The notes below the pieces were generated by a model. The model made no database searches. It was not told the DNA's origin and was given only the letters and a program-made list of their open reading frames with translations. 64,000 bases of DNA from Paenibacillus mesophilus (GTDB lineage: Bacteria > Bacillota > Bacilli > Paenibacillales > NBRC-103111), in contig NZ_VCRA01000016.1 in NCBI RefSeq assembly GCF_005938385.1, positions 1 to 64,000 on the forward strand, read 5' to 3'. This document shows positions 26,240 through 34,197 of this stretch, one piece after another. A program made the translations under genes and the position numbers. Every line of letters starts with the position of its first letter. Position 1 is the stretch's first letter.

Positions 26240-26296
26240 GTCGTTTTCGGGAAATAGGGCAATCTATACACGACTTGTCAAGTAACGGGAGGAATT

Positions 26297-27577
26297 ATGG
26301 ATCAGCAAGCGATACTCGCTATCGGCATCTTTCTAGTCACATACGGTTTGATCATCGCGGAGAAAATACACCGCACGATTCTCGCAATGCTCGGCGGCGT
26401 ATTGATGGTCATACTGGGCATCGTGGATCAAGAATCGGCGATTCACCATATCGACTTCAATACGCTGGGTCTGCTGGTCGGCATGATGATTATTGTAAGC
26501 ATTACGGCGGAAACCGGTCTGTTCAAATACATCGCGATCCTTTCCGCCAAAAAAGCGAAGGGAGACCCGGTGCGGATCATGCTGGCGCTCGCGCTGATCA
26601 CGGCGTTCGGGTCGGCTTTCCTCGATAATGTGACTACGGTGCTGCTCATGGTTCCCGTCACTTTCAGCATAACCCGGCAGCTGCGGGTAAACCCCGTCCC
26701 GTTCCTTATTACGCAAATATTGGCTTGCAATGTAGGGGGAACCGCTACGTTGATCGGCGATCCGCCGAATATTATGATCGGCAGCGCGGTCAAAGAACTG
26801 ACCTTTATGGCGTTCATTACGAACCTCGGCCCGATCGCGGTCATCATCTTGGCGGTGTATGTGCCTCTTTTCGTATGGCTGTTCCGGGGACGGATCCAAA
26901 CAACGGAAGAGCTGAAGCAAAGCGTCATGCAGATGGACGAGAAAGAAATTATTACGGACCGTACTTTATTAATCAAGAGCCTCACGATTATGGGGCTTAC
27001 GATATTGGGCTTCTTCCTGCATCAGTTGTTCCATCTGGAGTCGGCGACGGTGGCATTGGCCGGAGCTTTCCTGCTGCTGCTGTTGACCGGGGAGCACGCG
27101 ATGGAAGCGGCGCTGACGAAGGTGGAATGGACGACGATCTTTTTCTTTGTCGGCTTGTTCGTCTTGGTGTCCGGGCTTGTCGAAACAGGCGTCATATCCA
27201 AGCTCGCCGAGCAGGCGATCAACTTGACCGGAGGCGAGCCGGTCGCGACTTCCATGCTCATTTTATGGCTAAGCGCTATCGCTTCCGCTTTCCTCGACAA
27301 TATTCCGTTTGTCGCGACGATGATCCCGATGATACAGGAAATGGGGAATATGGGGGTTGCGAACTTGGAGCCACTCTGGTGGAGCTTGGCGCTCGGGGCG
27401 TGCTTGGGCGGCAACGGTACTTTGATCGGAGCAAGCGCCAATCTGATCGTTGCCGGCATGTCGGGCAAGGAAGGATATCCGATCCGATTCGTATCCTTCA
27501 TGAAGTACGCTTTCCCTCTTATGATTTTGTCTATCGTCATCTCGAGCGGATATATTTATTTGCGATACTTGATGTAA
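26297..27577 (+). CDS. ArsB/NhaD-type ion transporter
   Basis: A 426-residue membrane protein with about eleven membrane segments. It has the ion-transporter marks AFLDNVTTVLLMVP near 115 and ASAFLDNIPFVATMIP near 335, plus paired GGTATLIGDPPNIMIG and GNGTLIGASANLIVAG loops. The two halves are inverted repeats, as in the ArsB/NhaD part of the ion-transporter superfamily. The substrate (Na+/H+, arsenite or an organic anion) cannot be told. GGGAGGAATT precedes ATG 26297. It has its own promoter and leader. Part of its 3' coding sequence is duplicated as a fossil near 31.63 kb. Confidence 0.9.
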   Translation: MDQQAILAIGIFLVTYGLIIAEKIHRTILAMLGGVLMVILGIVDQESAIHHIDFNTLGLLVGMMIIVSITAETGLFKYIAILSAKKAKGDPVRIMLALALITAFGSAFLDNVTTVLLMVPVTFSITRQLRVNPVPFLITQILACNVGGTATLIGDPPNIMIGSAVKELTFMAFITNLGPIAVIILAVYVPLFVWLFRGRIQTTEELKQSVMQMDEKEIITDRTLLIKSLTIMGLTILGFFLHQLFHLESATVALAGAFLLLLLTGEHAMEAALTKVEWTTIFFFVGLFVLVSGLVETGVISKLAEQAINLTGGEPVATSMLILWLSAIASAFLDNIPFVATMIPMIQEMGNMGVANLEPLWWSLALGACLGGNGTLIGASANLIVAGMSGKEGYPIRFVSFMKYAFPLMILSIVISSGYIYLRYLM

Positions 27578-27599
27578 CGAAAACTAGGGAGGTGCTTCG

Positions 27600-27881
27600 A
27601 TGAAGCTGAGCTATGATTGGGATGCGGGTATTGTCCGCATTCAAGAGAGCGGGAACGGGGACGATACGGAATTTCAGATTGAACTGGTGCAGGATCAGCC
27701 GTATGCGGCGGCGATGAGGCGCGTGCAGCAATTTTTCGAAGACAACCAGGTACACACGGATGTCCTGTTCTACTTGTATCCCGGTCATAAGTACCGGGTC
27801 ATCGTCCGCAAAGACTATTACAATGATTTTCTGCTGGAATTGTTAAAGCATCGTTTGCTGCGGTCGCTGGAGTGGAACTAA
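27600..27881 (+). CDS. Hypothetical protein (93 residues)
   Basis: A small acidic cytosolic protein (MKLSYDWDAGIVRIQESGNG at the start, YNDFLLELLKHRLLRSLEWN at the end) with a good GGGAGGTG site, 22 bases after the transporter gene. No motif is recognised. It is probably cotranscribed with the transporter. Confidence 0.72.
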   Translation: MKLSYDWDAGIVRIQESGNGDDTEFQIELVQDQPYAAAMRRVQQFFEDNQVHTDVLFYLYPGHKYRVIVRKDYYNDFLLELLKHRLLRSLEWN

Positions 27882-27887
27882 GCAAGC

Positions 27888-28580
27888 TTATTCGATTACC
27901 CGTCCGGTGAGCGAGTGTACCCGGATTAAGCTTGCAGGTCCGCCATCCGCCGTACGGTTGAAGGAGACGACGTAAATGAGAGGGACTCCTTCCCGGTTCG
28001 GGAGATAGCACGCATGTACAGTGGCCTCCTCGGCCCGATACAAGCCATGAACGTAACGGGAAGCTACAGCTGCCGCCTCGTCTCCGGAGACCGCCGGATA
28101 CATGGGGCGGTTCAACCTTTTTTGCTCCAGACCGGCATGAACCGTCCCTTCAACCCGGCGGATTACGCCGGACTTGTCCATCTCCACGATCAGCCCGTCC
28201 CCGCACACCGGCTTTCCGTACAATTGGCGCTGCATGACAACGATGGTTTTGTCGGAGCGGTCCCGATCGACGTAGGTCACCTTCATATTCTCGTCTACCC
28301 GCTTCAATCCGTAAACCGATTTGACCTTCTTCAAAAACTCGAACGAGATCCACTCGGGAGTATGGTTGGACGGCTTAGTCAATTGCCCGCTCCATATAGC
28401 GGGTGTTTTTGTCTTTTCGTTCCATTCGACTCGCATAGTTCCGCCGCTTGCCGCATCTATTTGCTCCATTACTTTTCTGGCGGGCTTCAACGGGTCGGTA
28501 TGCGCCAAAACATCCTCTAAAGCCGGATGCATCCAAGTCAAAGCAAACATTAGCAGCCATTTATTCACATTCACGGACAT
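27888..28580 (-). CDS. Orphan thermolysin-type propeptide (FTP-PepSY) protein
   Basis: The 230 residues match the propeptide of secreted M4 neutral proteases. An FTP-like part carries VVMQRQLYGKPVCGDGLIVE and VIRRVEGTVH. A PepSY-like part carries SGDEAAAVASRYVHG and ends SLIRVHSLTGRVIE. The zinc-protease domain that should follow (HEXXH) is absent; the gene stops where the mature enzyme would begin. A signal-like hydrophobic N-terminus is present. It may be a remnant or a free-standing protease inhibitor or chaperone. It converges on the 27600 gene. A second fossil copy of its 3' end lies at 31689-31731. Confidence 0.75.
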   Translation of the reverse strand: MSVNVNKWLLMFALTWMHPALEDVLAHTDPLKPARKVMEQIDAASGGTMRVEWNEKTKTPAIWSGQLTKPSNHTPEWISFEFLKKVKSVYGLKRVDENMKVTYVDRDRSDKTIVVMQRQLYGKPVCGDGLIVEMDKSGVIRRVEGTVHAGLEQKRLNRPMYPAVSGDEAAAVASRYVHGLYRAEEATVHACYLPNREGVPLIYVVSFNRTADGGPASLIRVHSLTGRVIE

Positions 28581-28663
28581 CGCCTCCCAGCTATTACATT
28601 TTGGGCCTGAAAGCGATGTTTTTATTCCTGCATGATTGACAGTTTGGAGAATAAGGTGTATTT

Positions 28664-28692
28664 TTGTGAATATAAAATAAAATGATTCACAA
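28664..28692. promoter_or_regulatory. Inverted repeat upstream of tetR (candidate operator)
   Basis: TTGTGAAT (28664-28671) and ATTCACAA (28685-28692) are perfect inverted repeats around an AT-rich centre that resembles a -10 region (TATAAAATAAAATG). The position just before the TetR gene fits autoregulation. Confidence 0.6.
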
Positions 28693-28716
28693 GATCATTT
28701 AGAGCTGAGGATTCCT

Positions 28717-29343
28717 ATGCCGAAAAAATTTAACGAGCAGGAAAAGCAATGGATACGACAAAAGCTGCTGGAGGAAGGCAAACGGAGCTTCGAAGCTTTC
28801 GGGCTCCGAAAAACGAGTGTGGAAGATTTGACCAAAGCATCGGGGATCGCCCAAGGCTCCTTCTACATGTTCTTCGGCTCGAAGGAGGAACTGTTCTACG
28901 AGCTCCTGCTGACAGAGGAAGCGGTCATTCGGGATAAGCTGCTGCAATCGATCGGCGAGGATCAAGCCGTTACGAAGGAGAGCATCCGGCGGTTTATTAT
29001 GGAATCGTTTCGTCTTATGTCCGAGAATGCCTTGATTCGGAATATGTTTTTCGAAGGGGAACTGGAGCAGCTCGTCCGCAAGCTGCCGAAGGAGCTGCTT
29101 GAACGAAATTTCACGGAGGATCAGGACGCCATGATGCACGTTGTCCGAAAATGGCAGAAGGCAGGCATTCTTAAGGAAACCCGGCCGGAGCTGATCGTCA
29201 GCATGTTTCGCGCGCTTGTGCTGTTGTCGCTGCACAAGAAGGAAATCGGCGAAGCCGTTTATTCGGATACGATAGCCTTGCTGGTGAATGTGCTGGCGGA
29301 AGGATTGTTCGTTAACGTCACGAAGGAGGGCAATCCCCTATGA
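28717..29343 (+). CDS. TetR-family regulator of the adjacent ABC exporter
   Basis: A 208-residue repressor. The N-terminal helix-turn-helix reads TSVEDLTKASGIAQGSFYMF, the classic TetR pattern with FGSKEELF after it; the remaining helices form the ligand domain. The stop overlaps the start of the ATPase gene (ATGA), so regulator and transporter form one operon. A palindrome lies 25 bases upstream. The inducer is unknown, probably a toxic small molecule exported by the transporter. Confidence 0.9.
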   Translation: MPKKFNEQEKQWIRQKLLEEGKRSFEAFGLRKTSVEDLTKASGIAQGSFYMFFGSKEELFYELLLTEEAVIRDKLLQSIGEDQAVTKESIRRFIMESFRLMSENALIRNMFFEGELEQLVRKLPKELLERNFTEDQDAMMHVVRKWQKAGILKETRPELIVSMFRALVLLSLHKKEIGEAVYSDTIALLVNVLAEGLFVNVTKEGNPL

Positions 29344-30194
29344 TCGAGGTCGAGCGGCTGCAATTTACGTATCCGGGAGCGGCGGATCAAACCTTGCGCG
29401 GTCTTAGTTTCGCGATCGGACGCGGTGAAATATTCGGATTTCTCGGCCCTTCCGGAGCCGGGAAAAGCACGACGCAAAAAATTCTCATCGGCGTTTTGAA
29501 GCAGTATGACGGGCGGGTGCAGGTGTTAGGGAAAGAAATACGCGGGATCGGGCCCGATTACTATGAGCGCATCGGCGTAGCTTTTGAATTCCCCAATTTC
29601 TATAACAAGTTTACCGTTCTGGACAATCTGAACATGTTCCGGTCGCTGTATTCCGTCCGGACGGAGGACCCGATGGAGCTGCTCGGCCAAGTAGGGCTTC
29701 AGGATGCCGCAAGATTAAAAGTGTCTCAGCTTTCCAAAGGGATGAAAATGCGGCTTAACTTTTGCAGGGCGATCCTCCATAACCCGGATATTTTATTTCT
29801 CGACGAACCTACGTCAGGACTTGATCCCGTCAACGCCAAGATCATGAAGGATTTGATCCTGAAGAAGAAAGCAAGCGGAACGACCGTGCTGCTCACGACT
29901 CATAACATGCAGGCGGCGGAAGAGCTTTGCGACCGCGTAGCGTTCATCGTCGACGGCCAAATCAAGCTGATCGATTCGCCTAGGGAGCTGAAGCTGCGCC
30001 AAGGCAGCAAGCGGGTTCGGGTCGAATACCGCGATGGACAGCAAAAAGCGGCGGAGGAGTTTCCGCTCGATCGTATCGGGGAAAATGAGCGTTTTCTGAG
30101 GCTGATCGGCCGGTATCCGATAGAAACGATGCATTCCCAAGAGGCAACGCTGGAGCAAATCTTTATCCGGACAACGGGGAGAAGCTTGCTATGA
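29340..30194 (+). CDS. ABC transporter ATPase
   Basis: A 284-residue nucleotide-binding subunit with Walker A GPSGAGKST at 36-44, signature LSKGM at 131-135, Walker B ILFLDEP from 151 and the switch H in LLTTHNM. It overlaps tetR and the next permease by four bases each, meaning translational coupling. The C-terminal extension after 220 is typical of drug- and bacteriocin-type ABC-2 exporters. Confidence 0.93.
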   Translation: MIEVERLQFTYPGAADQTLRGLSFAIGRGEIFGFLGPSGAGKSTTQKILIGVLKQYDGRVQVLGKEIRGIGPDYYERIGVAFEFPNFYNKFTVLDNLNMFRSLYSVRTEDPMELLGQVGLQDAARLKVSQLSKGMKMRLNFCRAILHNPDILFLDEPTSGLDPVNAKIMKDLILKKKASGTTVLLTTHNMQAAEELCDRVAFIVDGQIKLIDSPRELKLRQGSKRVRVEYRDGQQKAAEEFPLDRIGENERFLRLIGRYPIETMHSQEATLEQIFIRTTGRSLL

Positions 30195-30904
30195 GAACGA
30201 TGACGGCGGTTGCTTATGATATCCGGTTTCAAATCAAGCACGGGTTTTATGGCGTCTATGCGCTCGTGTGTGCCATATATGTGCTGCTGCTGCGTTTTCT
30301 GCCGCAAAGCTATAAGGAGAAGGTTGCGCTGTTATTGACCTTCTCGGACCCTGGCGCGCTAGGATTGATTTTGGCCGGAGGCATCGTGCTGCTCGAGAAG
30401 GACCAAGGCGTTCACGACAGCCTGTTCGTCACCCCGCTGCGGCTGCGGGAGTACTTATTGGCGAAGGCGTTCTCTATATCGGTCATATCGTTGTTCGCGG
30501 CTTGGGCGATTCATATGTTCTCGACGGGAATGCCCGCGGCTCCCTTCCGTTTTTCTATAGGTGTGCTGCTTACTTCAAGCATGTTCACCTTTTTGTCGAT
30601 CGGAGTAGTGGCGCGCACACAGAGCATTAACGGATTTATACTGCTGTCCCAGATGTATTCACTGCCGCTTGCCCTTCCGCTGCTTGGCTTCTTCGGCATC
30701 GGGCCGGACGTCCTATACCGCATCTTTCCTACGGAAGGCTCGCTCGTTTTGCTGGAAGCCGCTTACCGCTCTGTCACGGTTGCAGAGACGTTGTACGCAA
30801 CGGCCTTATTAATCGTTGGAAACGCGTCGTTTTATCTCTGGGCGCATCGATCGTTTGAACGGAAAATATTGCTGCGCATAGGCGAAGGAGGGGCGAAAGG
30901 ATGA
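30191..30904 (+). CDS. ABC-2-type permease subunit 1
   Basis: A 237-residue membrane protein with about six hydrophobic segments, starting MRTMTAVAYDIRFQIKHGFY. The order ATPase-permease-permease with ATGA overlaps resembles the three-gene exporters described for fluoroquinolone efflux (Rv2686c-Rv2688c type). This is resemblance of layout, not proof of substrate. Confidence 0.82.
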   Translation: MRTMTAVAYDIRFQIKHGFYGVYALVCAIYVLLLRFLPQSYKEKVALLLTFSDPGALGLILAGGIVLLEKDQGVHDSLFVTPLRLREYLLAKAFSISVISLFAAWAIHMFSTGMPAAPFRFSIGVLLTSSMFTFLSIGVVARTQSINGFILLSQMYSLPLALPLLGFFGIGPDVLYRIFPTEGSLVLLEAAYRSVTVAETLYATALLIVGNASFYLWAHRSFERKILLRIGEGGAKG

Positions 30905-31623
30905 AATACCGGGCTCTGCTCGTGAACGACGGCAAACAAATGATGAAAGATCCGATGCTCATGGCCAGCTTGCTTGGCCCGTTGGCCGTTATCGCCTTCG
31001 CGAGATTCGGATTTCCGCCGCTTGCGGCTTGGGTGGAGGGGCGGTATGCGTTTGATTTGACGGACTATACCGGCTTTGCCGTCAGCTTCCTGCTGACTAC
31101 GGTTCCGCTGCTGCCCGGAACGATGGCGGGGCTGTTGATGCTGGATGAACGCGACGAGAATATGGTCGCCTACTACGGAGTAACTCCGCTTACGCGAAAA
31201 GGATATTACAGCTATCGTCTATTTCTGCCGAGCTTAATGGCATTGCTTTTGACCGGATTGTTTCTCCTGCTGTCGGGAATGGCCGAGCTTCGGACGGAAA
31301 GCGGGTATGCGCTCCTGCTGTTCGCATTGGAGGCGCCTTGGATCGCTTTATTGCTTGCCGCCGTCGCCGCCAATAAAGTAGAAGGGCTTGCGCTATCCAA
31401 GCTGTGCGGACTTCTATTCGCAGGCCCGGTTGTCGTTTCTTTCGTCCCGGAGCCGTGGCAGTACTTGGGAATCGTAATCCCTACATACTGGCCCGCCAAG
31501 AGCTATATGCTAGGAATCTCGAACGAGACCGTTCTCTCGTCCATCGTGTTTATAGCCGGCTTTCTCTATCATACGGCGCTGCTCAAGCTTGCCGTTCGCG
31601 CTTTCTTGAGACGGATGGACTAG
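30901..31623 (+). CDS. ABC-2-type permease subunit 2
   Basis: A 240-residue membrane protein with about six hydrophobic segments, starting MKYRALLVNDGKQMMKDPML. It forms the second half of the channel with the preceding permease. Its stop codon at 31621-31623 is directly followed by the fossil sequence derived from the ArsB-type gene. Confidence 0.82.
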   Translation: MKYRALLVNDGKQMMKDPMLMASLLGPLAVIAFARFGFPPLAAWVEGRYAFDLTDYTGFAVSFLLTTVPLLPGTMAGLLMLDERDENMVAYYGVTPLTRKGYYSYRLFLPSLMALLLTGLFLLLSGMAELRTESGYALLLFALEAPWIALLLAAVAANKVEGLALSKLCGLLFAGPVVVSFVPEPWQYLGIVIPTYWPAKSYMLGISNETVLSSIVFIAGFLYHTALLKLAVRAFLRRMD

Positions 31624-31731
31624 TGGCTTGCAACGGTACATTGATCGGAGCAAGTGCCAATCGGATCGTTGCCGGCATGTAGGGAAGCTTCGATTACCCG
31701 TCCGGTGAGCGAGCGTACTCGGACAAAGCTT
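31624..31731 (+). repeat. Fossil duplicate of the ArsB-type 3' coding part and of the propeptide 3' end
   Basis: Bases 31631-31687 repeat 27413-27470 of the ArsB-type gene (CAACGGTAC, TTGATCGGAGCAAG and GATCGTTGCCGGCATGT are shared). A new stop follows LIGASANRIVAGM. Bases 31689-31731 repeat 27891-27933, the reverse-complement end of the propeptide gene, with 39 of 43 identical and no gap. In the intact copies the two pieces are about 420 bases apart; here they abut. It marks an old duplication followed by deletion. Confidence 0.85.
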
Positions 31732-31850
31732 TTGCCGGAAATCTATCTTGCTAGCACTTTTTGTGCTACTGAAGCTCGTCTCTTGTCCCTTCCAGAATAA
31801 ATGAACTTACATATAGTAGGATTAGTTATCCTTGGAAGGAGGAGATCTGT

Positions 31851-33449
31851 TTGGCTATTAGTATCATTAATAAAATCCAAAATCCGGGCTTTGAAACCGG
31901 AACGTTTGCCAACTGGACCGTCAGCAACGCAACGATCGATTCTACCAACAGCCATTCGGGAAATTTTAGCGCACGATTGACGGGCGGGGCAGTAGACGCT
32001 TTCGTCTCGCAAACTTTCTCCATTAACCCCGGCGAAAATTTCGAAGCAACCGTTGCGCTGGCAAGGCTCGGGCCGGCGTCAAGTCCTCCGGTCGGTATTT
32101 CTGTTCTCTATTATAACGCAGCCTTGTCGTTCCTAGGAATCGGCTTGAATACGTTCATTCCTGCCGGTCGTCTTCCCGATAATAACGAGGAAGATTGGAG
32201 CGAAATCATTCAAATTACTGCGTCTGCTCCTGCCAATGCTGCCATAGGGCAAATAACCGTCTTCAAATCGGCTTCGGCTGGCAGCGCCGATGTTTTGGTG
32301 GATGACGTTTCGCTCTTATTGTTCGAAGGGTCGTCAACACCAACACCATCACCCGACCCTTGCTTCCAAGATATGAGGACGACGCTGCAGCAGCTTCAAG
32401 GGAAGTTAATTTCGGTCACGCTCTCGGGTTGTTGCGAGGATAGTCTGTTCGGGCGCGTTTTCCGAGTCGACGATGGAAAAATGATTCTGGTCGGGACCTT
32501 AGGAACGCGCATTATTCCGATTTGTTCGATCAGTTCCATCGATTTCGGGCCGTTTGCTTATGTCGCCGTTTCTGCCGATGATACAGTCGCGGTCATTAAT
32601 ACCGCCAACAACACGGTCATCGCTTTGGTCCCGGTTGGGGATATTCCGGCAAAGGTAGCAATTACGCCCGATGGGTCGCGGGCTTATGTCACCAATAATC
32701 TTAGCGGCACTGTCTCGGTCATTGATACCGCCACCAACACGGCCATCATTGCGATTCCGGTCGGATTTCTTCCTCAAGGGGTCGCAATTACGCCTAACGG
32801 GTCGCGGGCTTATATTGCCATTGTCGGCAATGATATTGTCTCGGTGATTGATACAGCCTCCAACTCGGTCATCACCACGATTCCGGTTGGGGACGGCCCT
32901 TCGGAGATAGCGATTACGCCGAATGGGGCACGAGCTTATGTGACTAATCGTAATAGCGATTCGGTCACGGTGATCGATACCTCCACCAACACGGTCGTCG
33001 GCGATCCGATTATGGTCGGGGACGGTCCTCAAGGAATCGCGATTATGTCTAACGGGGCGCGGGCTTATGTCGCAAATGCCGAAAGCGATACGATCTCGGT
33101 GATCGATATCGCCTCCAACACGGTCATCGCCACAGTTTCGACTCTGGATAATCCTCAAGGGGTAGCGATTACGCCCGATGGGAAATTCGCTCTTGTCACA
33201 AATGCCGGTGACGATAGGGTCTCCATGTTCGATACGTCCACCCAATTGCGCGTCTTTCCTCTTGCAGCTATCGTCGGGGATAACCCTATAGGGATCGCGA
33301 TTACGCCCGACGGGAGCCGGGCTTATGTCGCGAATTTCTTCGATAATAACGTCTCGGTGATCGATATCGCTACCAACTCGGTCATCGGTGCTCCGATCCC
33401 GGTTGGATTTTTTCCTGTAGGGGTCGCGATTACGCCGCTCACGATTTAA
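31851..33449 (+). CDS. YVTN beta-propeller protein with N-terminal carbohydrate-binding-like domain
   Basis: A 532-residue protein starting at TTG 31851 behind GGAAGGAGGAG. Residues about 1-160 (NPGFETGTFANWTVSNATID) resemble the NTTRR-F1/CBM-like modules found in front of exosporium-type repeat proteins. About 165-230 (LQGKLISVTLSGCCEDSLFG) is a small Cys-containing beta domain. About 235-532 holds seven YVTN repeats of the form AYVTNxxSxTVSVIDTATNT, predicted to form a propeller. No signal peptide is seen, which fits a spore-surface protein made in the mother cell, but that is inference. Confidence 0.85.
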   Translation: MAISIINKIQNPGFETGTFANWTVSNATIDSTNSHSGNFSARLTGGAVDAFVSQTFSINPGENFEATVALARLGPASSPPVGISVLYYNAALSFLGIGLNTFIPAGRLPDNNEEDWSEIIQITASAPANAAIGQITVFKSASAGSADVLVDDVSLLLFEGSSTPTPSPDPCFQDMRTTLQQLQGKLISVTLSGCCEDSLFGRVFRVDDGKMILVGTLGTRIIPICSISSIDFGPFAYVAVSADDTVAVINTANNTVIALVPVGDIPAKVAITPDGSRAYVTNNLSGTVSVIDTATNTAIIAIPVGFLPQGVAITPNGSRAYIAIVGNDIVSVIDTASNSVITTIPVGDGPSEIAITPNGARAYVTNRNSDSVTVIDTSTNTVVGDPIMVGDGPQGIAIMSNGARAYVANAESDTISVIDIASNTVIATVSTLDNPQGVAITPDGKFALVTNAGDDRVSMFDTSTQLRVFPLAAIVGDNPIGIAITPDGSRAYVANFFDNNVSVIDIATNSVIGAPIPVGFFPVGVAITPLTI

Positions 33450-33473
33450 ATCAAAGGAGGGGAGCCAATCCCG

Positions 33474-33623
33474 ATGAAAAAAGAAGACGTCATCGCTTTG
33501 ATTCAAAAAGAAGTAGAGGAAAATCCGCAGGTAACAAGCATCGAGATATCCAAAAAATACGGAATTCCCTTCTACACCGTTGAAATAGTTAGAAGCAGGC
33601 TGGCAAAAAACGTCATGAGGTAA
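33474..33623 (+). CDS. Small helix-turn-helix-like protein (49 residues)
   Basis: ATG 33474 follows AAAGGAGGGG. The product starts MKKEDVIALIQKEVEEN and has TSIEISKKYGIPFYTVEIVR, which looks like a helix-turn-helix. It begins 24 bases after the propeller gene and is probably cotranscribed. I know no named family. Confidence 0.6.
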   Translation: MKKEDVIALIQKEVEENPQVTSIEISKKYGIPFYTVEIVRSRLAKNVMR

Positions 33624-33636
33624 GGATCGATTGCGG

Positions 33637-33674
33637 AAGCAGCCGGCCGCCCGAAGGATGGGGGCCGGCTGCTT
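33637..33674 (+). terminator. GC-rich hairpin after the small gene
   Basis: AAGCAGCCGGC pairs with GCCGGCTGCTT; the tail is only moderately T-rich. It probably ends the propeller transcript. Confidence 0.6.
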
Positions 33675-33873
33675 AAATTCGTTTAGCGCCTCTCTGCCGG
33701 GCCTCCTACGAAAGCAGGCTCGTTCGAGTCGAGCCCGAAGGCGGTGTGAAGGGCGCGAACGACGTCATCGTTCCGCCCGGCATATCGATTTGCTGGTCGT
33801 GGCCGATTACGACCCTTCGAGCCGGCAAGCGGCTGCCGGGACCGGCGAGTCGTTCTGACCGGACACCCGGTCC
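33675..33873 (+). other. Intergenic region, possible gene debris
   Basis: About 200 GC-rich bases with no ribosome site or clear gene. One forward frame reads RVEPEGGVKGANDVIVPPGI and looks protein-like, but it is not continuous with a start or domain. I see no assignable function. Confidence 0.3.
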
Positions 33874-33907
33874 CTGTTCAGCCCCAGGCAATGCTGGGGC
33901 TGAACAG
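33874..33907. repeat. Perfect 14-bp hairpin
   Basis: CTGTTCAGCCCCAG and CTGGGGCTGAACAG are exact inverted repeats around GCAATG. There is no T run, so terminator function is doubtful. It lies 24 bases before the large palindromic element. Confidence 0.75.
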
Positions 33908-33930
33908 GTAGTGCCGTAAGGCATGCTATT

Positions 33931-34185
33931 TAAGTTGAACTAAAGCTACCATGAGAAAGCAAGTGCAATGGAGAAAGGGAATTACCTTGTAAGCGAGTTT
34001 TGGCTTTGAGTTTCTACTATCCGAAGGCCAATACATGGTCCCCCAAAAGTGAAGTTTGCCTTCGTTGCATATTCCAAGTACTTTTGGGGGAGCCCCCTAA
34101 TTCCGAGAAACTCAAAACAACCTGTCTGAAGCTGCAAGGTAATCCCTTTCGGAATGGAACGGCTGCCAATAAATAGTTCAACTTA
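33931..34185. mobile_element. 255-bp imperfect palindrome (MITE-like or hairpin-RNA element)
   Basis: Terminal 12-bp inverted repeats TAAGTTGAACTA (33931-33942) and TAGTTCAACTTA (34174-34185) bound a structure with nested pairing arms. These are GAAAGGGA-ATTACCTTG (33973-33989) with CAAGGTAATCCCTTTC (34135-34150), TTTGAGTTTCT (34005-34015) with AGAAACTCAAA (34106-34116), and TCCCCCAAAAGT (34039-34050) with ACTTTTGGGGGA (34080-34091). It has no coding capacity. It fits a miniature inverted-repeat element or a long-hairpin RNA. It lies between converging genes. Confidence 0.7.
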
Positions 34186-34197
34186 TATAAACGATGC

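Noticed and set aside
33631..33858. Plus-strand frame of 75 codons after the small helix-turn-helix gene
   Set aside because: Starts inside a terminator hairpin, Arg/Ala-rich, no ribosome site.
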